Assembly (NCBI GenBank): GCA_914767715.1
Contig: OU612068.1
Span: forward strand, 7,130,001-7,194,000
Length of the DNA: 64,000 bases
Origin: Membranipora membranacea
Taxonomy: Eukaryota > Bryozoa > Gymnolaemata > Cheilostomatida > Membraniporidae
Direction of reading: 5' to 3'
Shown: positions 35,801 through 50,997 of the stretch, piece after piece
Layout: each line of letters starts with the position of its first letter
Position numbering within the stretch: position 1 is the first letter of the stretch
Made by a program: the position numbers and the translations under genes
The notes under the pieces: model-generated
What the model was told of the DNA's origin: nothing
Database searches by the model: none
The model's input: the letters and a program-made list of their open reading frames with translations, nothing else

Positions 35801-38800
35801 ACATACTCTAGATGATCCTGCCATGAAAGCGAGTCATTCAACACAAAACCCAGAAGCCTTGTAGTTCTCTGTCTGTTTAGTTTTTCATGCCCTATGTACA
35901 GTTCCAGGTCATAAAGCGGATCTGAGATATTAAGTAGCATGTAATGAGATTTCTGAACATTTATAACCATCCGGTTACGATTGCACCAATCCAAAATGCC
36001 ACTTAAATCTTCAGATGCCTTTGCCTTTAGTTGCTGAAGGTTTTTATTAGATGACAGGAACACTGTATCATCAGCATATGCATATGATGATGAGTCTGAT
36101 TTTGATGAAGTTAATAAATCATTTATGAATATGAGAAACAAAGTTGGTGCTAGGATTGAACCTTGAGGGACCCCTATTGTGATAGGCAATCTACAAGATT
36201 CAATATTATTGAGTTTAACAAACTGCCTTCTGTCTGTCAGAAAGGTGTCAAGAAGTTTTAACATATTTCCTCCGATATCACATCAGTAAACTGCTTTGCA
36301 ATGCCACAAAGAACAGCTAAGGCGCCATTTCCCAATGTAAATTTTCAGATATATTTTCTCTGTATATTCCAGCCCTGAATGTCACAAATATGTGAACATG
36401 TTCGTTCAGTCACCAAACGGAGGGATGTTACAGAGAGGAGACAACTCAGCCCTCTTATGCGCTGTCTGTGGTGACAATGCTGCCTGCCAACATTACGGTG
36501 TCCGAACCTGCGAGGGATGTAAAGGATTCTTCAAAGTAAGTGTGGCTTTCAATGATTTCTAAGTGCTGTCTGAATAAAGTTTTCTCAAATTTGAATATAA
36601 ATGCTATAAAATACAAAAGAAATTGGATGTTGGTGAAGCAACTTATTTGTCACTAATTTTCAATGCCACAAAATAGATTGTCATATATTGTATTTTTGAT
36701 TATTCAGAGAACTGTACAAAAGAAAGCAAAATATGTATGCCTTGCTGAGAAGAAATGTCCAGTGGATAAACGCAGAAGAAATAGATGCCAGTTTTGTCGA
36801 TTCCAGAAATGTCTAGCTGTTGGAATGGTGAAAGAAGGTGGGTGGCATTTCATAGTTTTAATTTGCAAATTCCCTTTTGTTGGTTTTTTATTCCGCTTTA
36901 TGTTTTGGGTTTCCACCCTTTTTTTCACACAATAACTTTTTGACCGTGTAACATTGATCGTTTGCAGTTGTACGATCTGACAGTTTGAAAGGTAGAAGAG
37001 GAAGATTACCTTCTAAACCAAAGAGTCCGAATGACAAACCTGTGGCTGCTCCGTTACCACTTATCACAACACTAGTGCGAGCTCACATGGAGAACTCAGC
37101 TGAATTGTCTAATATTAACTTCGTAAGTGACATACCGATACTTACCATCATTAGCTGAATAAAAAGATTTTTGTGCTTTTTATTGGTCCAAAAAGTGTTT
37201 TAATTCATCAGGTTACCAGTACCACATTGATTCGCAGAATCAATGATAGAAAAATCAGTTGTACAGGTTTGCCGTCTTGAGTTTACATATTCTACTGTTC
37301 CGCTCAGCCTAATTATACATTTCCTAGTGATCTGAAGACATAATTTGATGGACGTAGCAAACATTACAACTCATTAGCTGTGATTCTTCTAACAAAAAAA
37401 CTAAACAGAATACATCACAGCTGCCTTAAATCACTCATTCATTCTAAAGAATATTCATGTCGCAATACAGAAAAATACTCTAAAATTGTACCAACAAAGA
37501 ATTGTTAACCGACAAACTTGTATTGCAAAAATTCCGATTATGTATTAAAATATTTCAATATCAGCATATCTGGCAAAGACTCGAATCCATCACCGCATTT
37601 AATTCTCGCTATAAACCGATCTTTCAATAGCCAATACTGAATTATACAATATACATAATTGTTGCAACTTTTTTTTCCCATCCTCGCTGTTGTTTTTGGA
37701 ATTCAAAGAACTATCAACTAAAATTGACCATATCATTTAAATACTGGTTCAACCAAAGCTTGTAGCAGGATGAGAAAACAAAAATACATTGGGAAAATGA
37801 ATTAAGGTAATAAAACGCCATTTCCAGTTGATGCAGTCATTAGAATTTCAAAGGGAGGCTATAATTGGTGATGATTGCGCGTTTCTTGGCTAGTGATGAA
37901 AGCCCCAATGGGTTAGATCAGCCGTGGTGTTCTAATCAGAGCAAATGTCACGTCGTTGGGGATTTGATCATTGCCTGCGGCGGTATCTGTGAACCCATAA
38001 TCCTAATTGTCGAATATCATCCTAAGTTTGTATACAATATTAATCAAGCAAATTTATAATTAAAACAAAGTCTTTCTTTCAGCTTGTGATTAAATGGAGA
38101 GATCAGATAAAAGAAAATATTAGTTCAATTTATTCTTACCCCATAATGACATATTTTTGGACTATAACCAAATTTGCTCCAGGCTAAAACAGACTCCATC
38201 TCATTTTGAGACAATAGTAATTTTCGCTTTTAAAGATCAGGACCAGGTGTTTAAGTATCAAATAATTCAGAATGATTGACAGATTTATTGTAAGGTTGGA
38301 TCTGAAATAAATTCAGTTAATTTCTTATTATTTAACTCCCTTTCCCTTTATTAACAGGTTGGTGATTACAACAAAGAAAAAGAAATGATCAACAGTTTAC
38401 TCGACGAGCTTGTACAAACTTTGAATGTGATAAAAATTTTCTTCACTCGAGGAAATGGTGCGTTTTCTGAGGTCAACAGCGAAGATAAAGAAAGGATAGC
38501 TCAGCTCCGATCATTTCATTTCTTTTTGCTCAGATTTGCACAAAGGTATGTTTTCTTTGAACATGACAAAATTATCGCCTATCAAAAGACAAACAAATTC
38601 CTTGATATTATGTAATCTCGTCTAAAATCAGTACTGAGCTCAATTATTTTATGTAACAACGCATTGTTTAAAATGAATCATCCACTTGGAGTTTATTTAT
38701 TTTTTTAGTTACATCTGCTGAGTGGATAATCTTTAATCTATACCGCCTGAGGCAGTATTTGGGCTCTTTACTTTTCTTAAAACATGGTTACAACCTTCAT

Positions 38801-40618
38801 ACACATGCAGTATGCAAATAATTTGACATGAAATAATTTCCCTGAAAGATGCAGATAGATTTGTTCATTATAATTCAACGTCATTAGCGCTCATTTTGTC
38901 AATAATTTGATTTTATCAACTTTATTTTTGTAGATTGAAAGTCAGCGTTGATATGGTGACGCTGCCTAATGGTAGCATGTACCACAGGTCACAGTTACAG
39001 AGTGTGATGGGTGATGTGCTGTCAGGAATCGCTGACTTTGCTATCGATCTACAGAGATCAGAAATAGACCTTCCGTCCTTCTCCTGCATGCTCATACTAA
39101 GTGTGCTCAGTGGTGAGTTACTTTTAAGTACTTACAGTACAGGAAAAATTTTGATATAAATGTGGCAGGAAACTTAATTCTTTGTTTGTTTTGATTTCTG
39201 TCTTTGTTGTTAATCTGGGGGCTAAGTTGTTGAAGTGAAGCACTAGTTGATGGCTGTATTAATTAGGGAACAATGTGCTCATGAATATCAACAGTCACTA
39301 TTGGTTGTTCAAAATTAAGCGACACCAATCTGGTGTAGCCCTTCAAATCATCTTGTCCGATTTGATATTCCTTTATTTGATAAGTTAATTTATCTATTTG
39401 TGTTGTCTCTGCTCATTTCAGTAGCAATAACTGTAATGATTTGATTTTAACTGGATATGGCAGTAGGCACACACACCACTTGACTCCAATAATCATTGTT
39501 CTGTTATGATGAAGGGTAATAAAAGCACCTGCCAGCTCAGAGCACTTGCTGTCGTGTGCCATCTCATGCTGCGAGATTGAATCATTATAGACACAATATA
39601 AAAACAGCCTGGGGCTATCCTGTGCTCTAAAGCCTGTTCCTAGCCACAATTAAATCAATTAATAATCTTCATTATAAAATTAAAAACAAAAGCCGCTCCT
39701 AAGAAGACTATAGTCTAAAACGAAAAGGGAAATCAACTCAAGAAAAGAATTGAAAGCAGCTGCGTTGAAATAATTGTTGAATAAAATCAACTGTTCCCCC
39801 TTGTGAATGTGCACTTGCGCTGTACAACACAATATTGTCCAGATTCACTTGTGATTAACTTTACGGCCCAATGTTAGACCACATGATAATTATCTTTGTC
39901 AACCAGCTTAATAGAGCATATTGTCACCTTGTAATAATGAGATGGACCGAACCTACATCTAAAAGCTTGTAAAAAAGACTTTGGAATTTTAATATTGACA
40001 ATATGGTATGAGTTACCTTTTATGCCAGTAAATGTCAATCGCATCATCAGTGGTTTGGCCGATATTCCGCTTTCTATAGAGAATAATAGTCGTGTCGCGT
40101 GGCATATGTACTCGCCTCGCTTTTCTTCTACCAACAACGTAACAAATTACCGCTGGCGTCAAACCAAGTCAAATCCAGACAGTGCAACATGTAAAACACT
40201 AAATAGCAAAGAAAATAGTCTGGGTTATAATTTTCCAAGCCGCATTTGTATGATCATGGATAGCAACTTGGTTTAAATTTTCAATGTTTCCATGCTTCAA
40301 TTTTGACCATATTTTCATTCTGATTTTTTAGAGCGTTCTGGAGTAAAGGCTGGTTATAAAATCGAATCTGCAGAGTCCAAAGTGGTAGATTCACTTCGGG
40401 ATCACTGCACATATAACCCAGACGCACAAAACAATCCTCATCTCTACTCAAGGGTGGTCAACCTGATGCCTGAACTCGACTCACTTAGTCAACTTCTGAT
40501 CTCAAGGCTACAACAAGCCATACTTGATCATGACATTACTGTACCAACTCAAGTGTCTCTTCTTTTCCCAAAGCAGCGTCCCAGCCTCTCTCTCATAAGT
40601 ACAAATAGCCAAGCGTGA
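29838..40618 (+). CDS. NR4A: NR4A-family nuclear receptor (Nur77/Nurr1 type, 10 exons)
   Basis: This is a nuclear transcription factor of the NR4A subfamily, which in vertebrates acts as immediate-early orphan receptors binding NBRE sites. Exons: 29838-29870, 31108-31326, 32069-32297, 33393-33507, 36373-36535, 36708-36837, 36968-37122, 38358-38545, 38934-39112, 40332-40618; the frame is kept throughout, giving 565 aa. The N-terminus is rich in Tyr, Pro, Gln and Gly, as in AF-1 regions. The DNA-binding domain has zinc cysteines 228, 231, 245, 248 and 264, 270, 280, 283, P-box CEGCK, and the C-terminal extension [15 protein letters not shown] that is diagnostic for NR4A. The ligand-binding domain (about 349-535) is strongly diverged, and the C-terminus lacks the usual AF-2 helix. 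Exon 1 is supported by donor and phase only; translation could instead start at 31111. Poly(A) candidates are at 40766 and 41201. Confidence 0.93.
35275..36264 (-). pseudogene. 5'-truncated LINE reverse transcriptase inside an NR4A intron
   Basis: A continuous 329-codon frame covers the C-terminal half of a LINE reverse transcriptase: [15 protein letters not shown], then the intact catalytic box [11 protein letters not shown], the thumb region ([19 protein letters not shown]) and the C-terminal segment ([15 protein letters not shown]). The N-terminal RT motifs and the endonuclease are absent, typical of 5' truncation during target-primed insertion. It lies antisense in NR4A intron 4. Its frame is intact and its catalytic box differs from the LINE at 1-4501, so it is another, probably younger, family. 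Confidence 0.9.
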
Positions 40619-42767
40619 TTAAAAAAACAGCATGTAAAAGGAATGGCATATATATATTTTGTAAATATTACATTTATACAAAGCGACGGTAAAGGGCGGC
40701 TTACTAACACATGATCTTTATTATGTTAAATATATTGGCCCCACCGTCAAATACATGAAAAGGAAAATAAACCTGCCAATTTGAGAAGTTGTCAGTGCCT
40801 GCTATCAGTAACTCCCCCATATAATAGTTGCATAGCACCGTTTTACGCTCAGTAAGTTGCCAGGACAAAACAATATCAATAACATAATGCACTGTGTGAT
40901 GCTATGAACTCTGTTTATTTTTATATGAAGATCTCTATGTACACCAAAAACTCTGAAATATACTCATTTTCAAAACTCTCAAGGTAACCTTGACAATCAT
41001 ATTTCTGGCAACTCTTTAGCGCATCCATTTCAATTTTGTATATTCATCGTTTTGTGATACTGCTTTATAAAAATAACTTAAAGTTTTTAAATCTATTTTG
41101 CTAAGTCAGGCTAGGATATTATATTCATGATTTATTTATTGTGTGTTGAGTTTTGAATTATCAATCTGTGCCTCTATAATACTTCTATCATATACCATTA
41201 AATAAATGAATACAAAAAATAAAAAAACAAAATTTCTGATCGATTTGTAGCATATGAGGGCTGCATTCCCATCGGACCAACCCACACACATAATTTTTTC
41301 AAAAGGTCATGTAAATTATAAAATCAATTTCCAGAGTTGCAGCTCTTGCTGCGAAGGCAGTTGAGTGTAACAACTCCGAAAAACTAACATGAAGCATAAA
41401 TTACCAAAAAAGGTCGAAATTGGGTTTAGTTGTAACAACTTGGAAGTTGGAGTAGATGGCTTTGTTGAATTTATATCTATCTGTTGATGCAGAGACTAAG
41501 ACAGGCAGTGTTGGTGAAAGGGTAATTGGATGACTGAGGCTTGCACATATTACGTAGTGAACAAAGGTACAATTCTTGGCAGGCACTTTATGTGTTTATG
41601 CTCTAGTTCTCCATAGTCTAAGAAATAAAACTGTTTTTTTTGCACGATTGGTAACAATCTCGGCCACCAGTTTGATATGTTAGACGACATTATTGTCAAT
41701 TTGTGTAAGCCTCAGGTTAGGATCACAATGTGGGAAGACAACTTTTTGCATGGTCTTATTAAATTGAGGGTCTGATTGGGAGGAGGCTGTAAATAGTTTA
41801 TAAAGTAGGGGAGATTCAACTCTATAGGTTGTCAGGGCTCTATCACTGTATATATCTATCTACATTACACAGATCTGCTGTGGCAGATGACTACCCAAAA
41901 ATCTACAAGTGATAAACGAACACCTGAGCTAGATTTTGGCTTGTCTGATCAGGGAGGGGAACCAGGTCCTGCAGATGTGATGAGTCTGTGAAACTTAATG
42001 TTCCTGTTTTTTTTATATCTTTATTTGTTCACATCGAATTTTTGAAATGCTTACCAATTATGAGCAAATTTTGGGAAGACAACAATAGCTTTTGGTCCAG
42101 CTCTAGCTCCAAATTCTCCGTAAGGAACCCGGCCAGCAAGTTAACGCATTTCTCACACAGACTTGTGATCATAGACTCTGTTGTTATACATAAAATTTGA
42201 TTACTTTGAGTAGAGTTCATTTACTTGTTTTTATTGAATATTATCGATGTTGGATATAAAACAAAGAAAATAAATTGACTGTTTTAAATTTTTTAAAAGC
42301 GATAAGTAATGAATAAACTCTTTGTCATTTACCCTCTCAAAGATAGACTTGAGTTGCCCAATATGAAGCGAGGACAAATCCCGGCAATGCAGTCAGTTTC
42401 TGGATTTGAGAGTTGTCTATACTTTGTTAAATATGGGACAACTCCAATAACGTTCAAAGTCTTGCGTATTGTCTTATCAGGGAGTTTGGGGCAGACATGT
42501 CCCTAACGCCCTGGTCTTATGATGTATGCAATTTACAAAAAAATATTTTAATGTACAATGTGTGTGAATTCATAGGCTAGAATCTTTTGCACAAACCTAA
42601 AGACTTGAAAGAAGATATTAGCTCTAGCTACATTCCGATAGTGAAGCTAGCTCATTTAAACTATTACATCATTTTTGACTTAAAAATAATAAAAATAGAA
42701 AAAATAACAGAACTATTCGTCCATCAAAAATTGGCTAAGATTTTCATAAGATTAACAAATAATACAG
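40619..42767. other. Intergenic space between convergent genes
   Basis: This holds the NR4A 3' UTR and the 3' flank of the coactosin-like gene. AATAAA signals for the plus-strand gene are at 40766-40771 and 41201-41206; a TTTATT (minus-strand AATAAA) is at 42228-42233. No gene was recognised. Confidence 0.45.
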
Positions 42768-45700
42768 TTATCGTGCGCCTGTTCCATAGTTAGCTCCACC
42801 TGCTCTTCGTGCTTCGGCAGATATTGTGTCTAAGTTCAGCTCATGCAGTTCCGATAATTGCAGCTCAATAGCGAAGTTCTGTCAAATATGAAGAAAAAAA
42901 TTGTGGTGAGGACAGATAAACACAAGCGGCTGTAACTTTGAGTCTGCACTCTGCAGGGTAATGGTTTTTTATTGATAGATAGATAAGGATCAACCAGTAC
43001 ATATAATGCATTGAAAATGGTAAGAAAGAGCAAATAAATGTACACCGGTGATACCGTACAGGCCACTTTGTGCTAGGTGTGTAGGTTTAATCAAGCTGAC
43101 AGTTTTGAGGTTGCCTCATTGCTATATATGCTCGTTATAGGGTAATTTCAAATTTATCTAGCTTATAAACATGAGTAATAAAACAAAGCAGTAAAAAGAA
43201 TGTGACCCACTTGTAATATCTGTTTAAGTGAAGCTTTATCTGTGCCAAGTTTAGCCCTCTTTAATCCGCCTACTTCGTTCCCACACCAGCTAATAAAGAC
43301 AAATTTGGCTCGTTTAGATAGCTCATCTCCTGTTGTTACCCTCAAGTAACCGAACCCTCTGTCTTCAGCTGTAAGAAATACATAAATCATCATGAGTTAA
43401 CTACCAGTAGAATTCCACAGCTAAGCAAGTAACAACCCAAGGGTTGGTAACTTGTACTGAATATGACCAGCTGCACTTGACGCAGTGCATCACTCGATTA
43501 TATACTCAGTCGGGCATTAGTGGCAGATTGTGTGACACAGAAGTTCACTATCCGAAGTTATAAATTTTTGCCTTGACACTCCAAACTTTGATGTCTATGT
43601 AACACTCTTAGGAAATAACAATCATGAATCCATTCTTGACCCCTTTAGGTTGGAATAAGTAGTTATGTGACTGACTGAGCAATGAACAGAGGAAGTTTAA
43701 TAGTCTGACACGTCACGATTGCCCAATCTCAACACTCAGCGGAACATAATCAATGTCACATTGTCATGATTCACTGAGGGAACAATTATAATGAGTCAGG
43801 CTTATCATTGGAAATTTGATTAGTGTTTAGTCAGTATTGATGTTTTTTACATGGCAAATATATCTATTGAATCATTGTCAAGCCATTTAGATGTTTTTTA
43901 TTTGACAAATATATTAGTTAATCATAGTTGGGTCATTATGTTTAGCAACTGCAAGCCTGCTATCATATTATGCCGTCTATTTTTTGGGGAATGAAATGTT
44001 TGGCAGCTGCTTCTCAATGGCAGGCATAATCTTGTGAAATCAAGTGCCACGTGAAATATATCGAGGAGATGAGAACTCGCTTTCAAACAACTACCCCATG
44101 ATGTCCAGCTTCCACTTCAAAGCTGCAATCAAATCAACCGCTTCCAACCGGAGGGCCTAAAGGAGCAAAGACTGCAACTAACTGATAATTGATCTCCAGA
44201 TTCTAACGAAGTAGTAGCAAAATGACCAAGACCCATGACCCTGTACAAAATTGTTTCATATCATTTATACTAAAATAACAGAGCATTTATCAATTCCTTT
44301 TGGTTTATCCTCCTTAGATCATAAGTACATTGCAAGAAATCACATCATCCTGGCATGCCGGTGAAACTGTGGTCTATCTCAGAGAGATTGTACAGTGATA
44401 ATCAGGTCAGGACAGATGGTTGTTAAGATAGAGATATCCGCATTAAACATTTCTCATGCCTAGACCATTGTGATAGTGACTGCAAAAGCACGCAACTACT
44501 TTGGTGCCAGTATTTAGTGAGATTTTCAGCGGGAGCCTATCATTATCACCACGAATCGCCTACTTTGATTATTCAGAACGTGTGGAAAATTATACATAAC
44601 ATTGCCATAAAGCAATGTTCCACCATCTTAGGAAAAGGCCCTAATTTCACAGCTAGCTTATTGTAGGAGTGCTACATGGTATACACTTGAATGTACGTGT
44701 AATCACCGGTTATATCCTATACTCGTAGTTGAATTATCTTGGTTATCAATTATTCACATGTTCAGACGCCGCTATATCAAGATGTTAGGGAGGCGAAGAT
44801 AAACTCACCTAACTCTGATAAAAGGGTAATCAATGTGCGCACATAATAAGAGATTGTTAGTGAGTTCAAACATCAATGTCCTTATTTGGTAAAAGATAAA
44901 TTGGATCGCCAACAATGTTCACAATCACAGATAGGCAGATAGATATTGTAAAATTCAATTCAAAAGATTTCATATCCTCAATTTCAGTTTCGGATGATGT
45001 CATTGATGCCAATTCAGTTTGATAATTCTGACCATTCTTGACAGTTACATTGGTCATGAGATCAAGCGAATACTTTCAAGGTCTCTTCAATTCATGAGCT
45101 CGATGTATGATGGAATCTTACACAGCTTCCCAATCATTTCCAATACAAAACCGCAAGAATCAGAAGGCGGCCAGACGTTAATCCTTACCAATGATTCATG
45201 GAGCTGTACTGCCATCATTGCATTGGCAATAAAAGTATTGAAAATGATAAATTGAAGGGTTTACTGGTTGAACCAACTTTAGAAATCAATCATCCATGCC
45301 AAGTAATATTTAAAACAGAGAAGAGCATCCACGTTACCTGGTTTTTCACATCGTTAACCCACGGTAATATATATTTGGTAATATATAATTGAGACATAGT
45401 ATACAAATAAAGACCTTTGGTTTAGTATTCTCGGACTTACCGGTGAATTTTGTTTTAAAGTCTTCGAAGTCAGACCCTGAGTCTTCATTTATGATCTGTT
45501 TGCCTTCATACTTAAAAGAAGCCCTGGAAAACAGACAGAAACCAAGAAGTAGTTAATTGATGCATCACATAATAACATGCTCTCAAAATCTAAGTCATTG
45601 TTCTGTGTTGTGAAGACAGGCACCAGTTGAGCTGCCATATAGCACAGAAGAAAATTGGCATTTGAAAGCAGGTCCAAATTGTGACACAAGAGAAGGTCTC

Positions 45701-46162
45701 AGCTTTGGCAGCCCACAAACTGCTGATACCCAATGGCAGAACAAGTCAAACAAAAAATAAAATCACAACAAATATTAGACTATATTTCAATGATCACATA
45801 CTGTATGTATCATAGGGAAAGATACCAACAGCTGATGCCCTCTGATTTGTCAAATCGGAGGAGGTGGTGATGGAATATCATCCCGCGTGGTGGAACAAAA
45901 ATAGTTTTTAAGTGCGAACAACATCAGATTTTTTAACCCATTATGTTATCCTGATTCCCGGCTCAAGAACTCAGACAAGAGGAGTCGACCAAATGATATT
46001 CTAATAAAATGGACAAAACCAGGAAGTAGGGCTATAGATTGCCCTGGAAATCATGAGATTAGAAAATACTGTCAGGTATATTACTTACCATGTAGTTTCT
46101 GAATTGTCATTTCTCACGTCATCATAAGCGTTCCTAATAGATTCCTTATCCAGAGTTGCCAT
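42768..46162 (-). CDS. COTL1: Coactosin-like F-actin-binding protein (4 exons)
   Basis: A small ADF-homology protein of the coactosin class, which binds F-actin in the cytoplasm and, in vertebrates, also 5-lipoxygenase. Minus-strand exons: 46162-46089, 45523-45441, 43368-43211, 42878-42768; phases agree and give 141 aa, the usual length. It starts MATLDKESIRNAYDDVR and continues with the core FGYLRVTTGDELSKRAKFVF, the actin-binding stretch GLKRAKLGTDKASLKQIL, and a typical end AGGANYGTGAR. All introns have GT donors and AG acceptors on the minus strand. It converges with the NR4A gene. The C-terminal helix (NFAIELQLSELHEL) is more diverged than the core. Confidence 0.93.
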
Positions 46163-48048
46163 TTTTTAGTTGATTATAGGGAGGTAGAAAGACAAGCTTA
46201 GTTAATGCTCTTTACCGCTGCTAATGTTGACACCGTTCTGGTGAGATTATAATCAAACGACAAATTGAACCTATCCCAGCCAGTCACCCAGTGCTAACGC
46301 CCCCTTTGCCTACAGAACATATAAACATAGACTATGATTCATATAGGAAGCTATGAGTCACACCGATGTGTTGAAATGAAGAATAAAACTTAGGATCTGA
46401 GGCTAAGATGTAACAGCTGATTACACATGACACGCTAACAAAGTTCAACCCTGGAGTTCAAATGGATGAGGAAACTCAACTCTGAACTTTATCTAGTCCT
46501 ATATAAATGAACCCATGCCATAATACTGACGGATCGCTAATTTACGCTTTCAATTGTAACAGAATAAATGGCCATTACACATAGGGACACATAGTTACTA
46601 CTCAATTAAGACACATATACTAGAATAGTAAGGACATTTCTTCCCTGTCCATGGAGTGGTCTCTATCAATATTAATTTAGCATTCACCATATCCACCAAT
46701 ATCTGTTTCCCTGGCTCAGATCAGGGACCAGGGATCTCCCTGCTCAGATACATCCCCAAACTCAATTTAACTTCAACAGTATAATATTCTTCCGTGGTAA
46801 TATGGCATAGCTAGAGTAAAGAGCATATATTAACTCTATGTAATATGGTGTTTGGGAATAACTCCCTGGTACTGTCAGTCGTCACCATGCGGTCATTCCC
46901 AAACTGCAAGCACCACCCTAGGGATTACGTGCCCTTAATACAGAGGGAACATAACTCCTAATATTTTTCGGTGAGGCAACTGCAACACTTTCCTCTTGAC
47001 AGATCGGAGTGGTCGCCCAGATAAAGAAGTGACCATGTTGTGAACTATGTCATGCCTTCGATAATAGATCTCAACTCAATAAATCGTACATTGGTCCATA
47101 AAAAATATACCAAGTTGTAAAATGCCGATTGAAACTATCAGCTCTAAAGAAATCGCCGCTCCTCACTTACCGACTTGTCCTTGTTGAGATCAAACGACAA
47201 AAAGTGGCATCAGGTACAAGTCCATACTACTCAGAATAAGGCCACACATTCTCCATAGAATCAATCAGTTTATTCACCTATCTAGAGAAACTACTTTAGT
47301 CCTAACAACTTGGGAGATGAGATATATTTATGTTGAACCACAGTTATATTTAAATTCTTGGATACCTGCACTAGCATATTCTGCTATTCATTTTGAGAGA
47401 TGCTTTATCATGATTGCTCCGTCATTTCGGAAGCATCAGACTACCAGCAGAAGAATTATATACATTCGCATATTAATGTTTTAAGGATTGCACCAACCAA
47501 ACAAACTCGTCTAGGAATCAATCTGCAGCGTGTGAGTTGCAATGAGGGCATCACGTAAGAGCTGCTGATCAGTCAAACAATAAATTTTCTTCAGCACATG
47601 GCATTTTACCACTGACATATACATGATATATATATACCAGTGAGTGCAACAATTGTAACATTAGGAGAGAGATGTGTTGAGATCGTCTAACTTAGGACTG
47701 ATCAGACCCTCGGCTTACACACCAAGGGAAGGTTTCTGCCTTCCGCTTTCATTCTGCTGATTTCCTTCAGCTATAGGAAAATCTAGCAAGTGGCCGTAGG
47801 CAGTAAAAAATTTCCTCTGGTACCTTGACCTTTAACAGCGAAAAGCCTAAATCTCACCCATTTTAAGCACCTACATTCAACCATTACTTTATACAACAAA
47901 ACAAAATGAGAAAACTTTGGAGAGGTATTGAGTTTCACTGTTCACTTTATTGCGAGGATAGAATTAAGAGACGATTAGCAGTGAAACCTTTTTGTAGTAT
48001 ATGTCTCCCATGGATGATACAGCAACAGTTTGAGGATAGACTCCATGT
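46163..48048. other. Intergenic, upstream of the coactosin-like gene
   Basis: No gene was recognised. The part near 46163 is presumed promoter and 5' UTR of the coactosin-like gene. The right end holds the 3' UTR of RPL23A, with a minus-strand AATAAA at 47946-47951. Confidence 0.45.
47946..47951 (-). terminator. Poly(A) signal of RPL23A
   Basis: TTTATT on the plus strand is AATAAA on the minus strand, 98 bp after the RPL23A stop codon. Distance and orientation fit the short 3' UTR of ribosomal protein genes. Confidence 0.6.
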
Positions 48049-50753
<2,705 letters not shown>

Positions 50754-50997
50754 GATTTAGAGGAAGAGAAAGGGATCTCAAAGAAGAAATCAAGAAAAAG
50801 ACTCAAACAGGAAGCAAGTGCTTGACAAGTGCGCATGTGCATTTACATTATTGTTGTCATAATTGCCATAGGAATTAAGAGGAAAAATGTGCTCTACCCA
50901 CATTTTGAGCTTGGAATCCACTGGGTGAGGATTGAGTTATTAAGTTGAGGCAGCTATCTAACCTAAACAACATTGAAGTGTCACCTTAGGAACCTAA
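50754..50997. promoter_or_regulatory. Bidirectional promoter between RPL23A and the Rab34/36-like gene
   Basis: The start codons of RPL23A (50753, minus) and the Rab gene (50998, plus) face away from each other across 244 bp. This space must hold both 5' UTRs and core promoters unless further 5' exons exist. No TATA box is obvious for either gene. Confidence 0.7.
50761..50773 (-). promoter_or_regulatory. TOP-like pyrimidine tract in the RPL23A leader
   Basis: The minus strand reads CCTTTCTCTTCCT just before the RPL23A start codon. Ribosomal protein mRNAs of animals begin with a C followed by such a tract, which places their translation under mTOR/LARP1 control. The transcription start is inferred, not seen. 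Confidence 0.55.
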
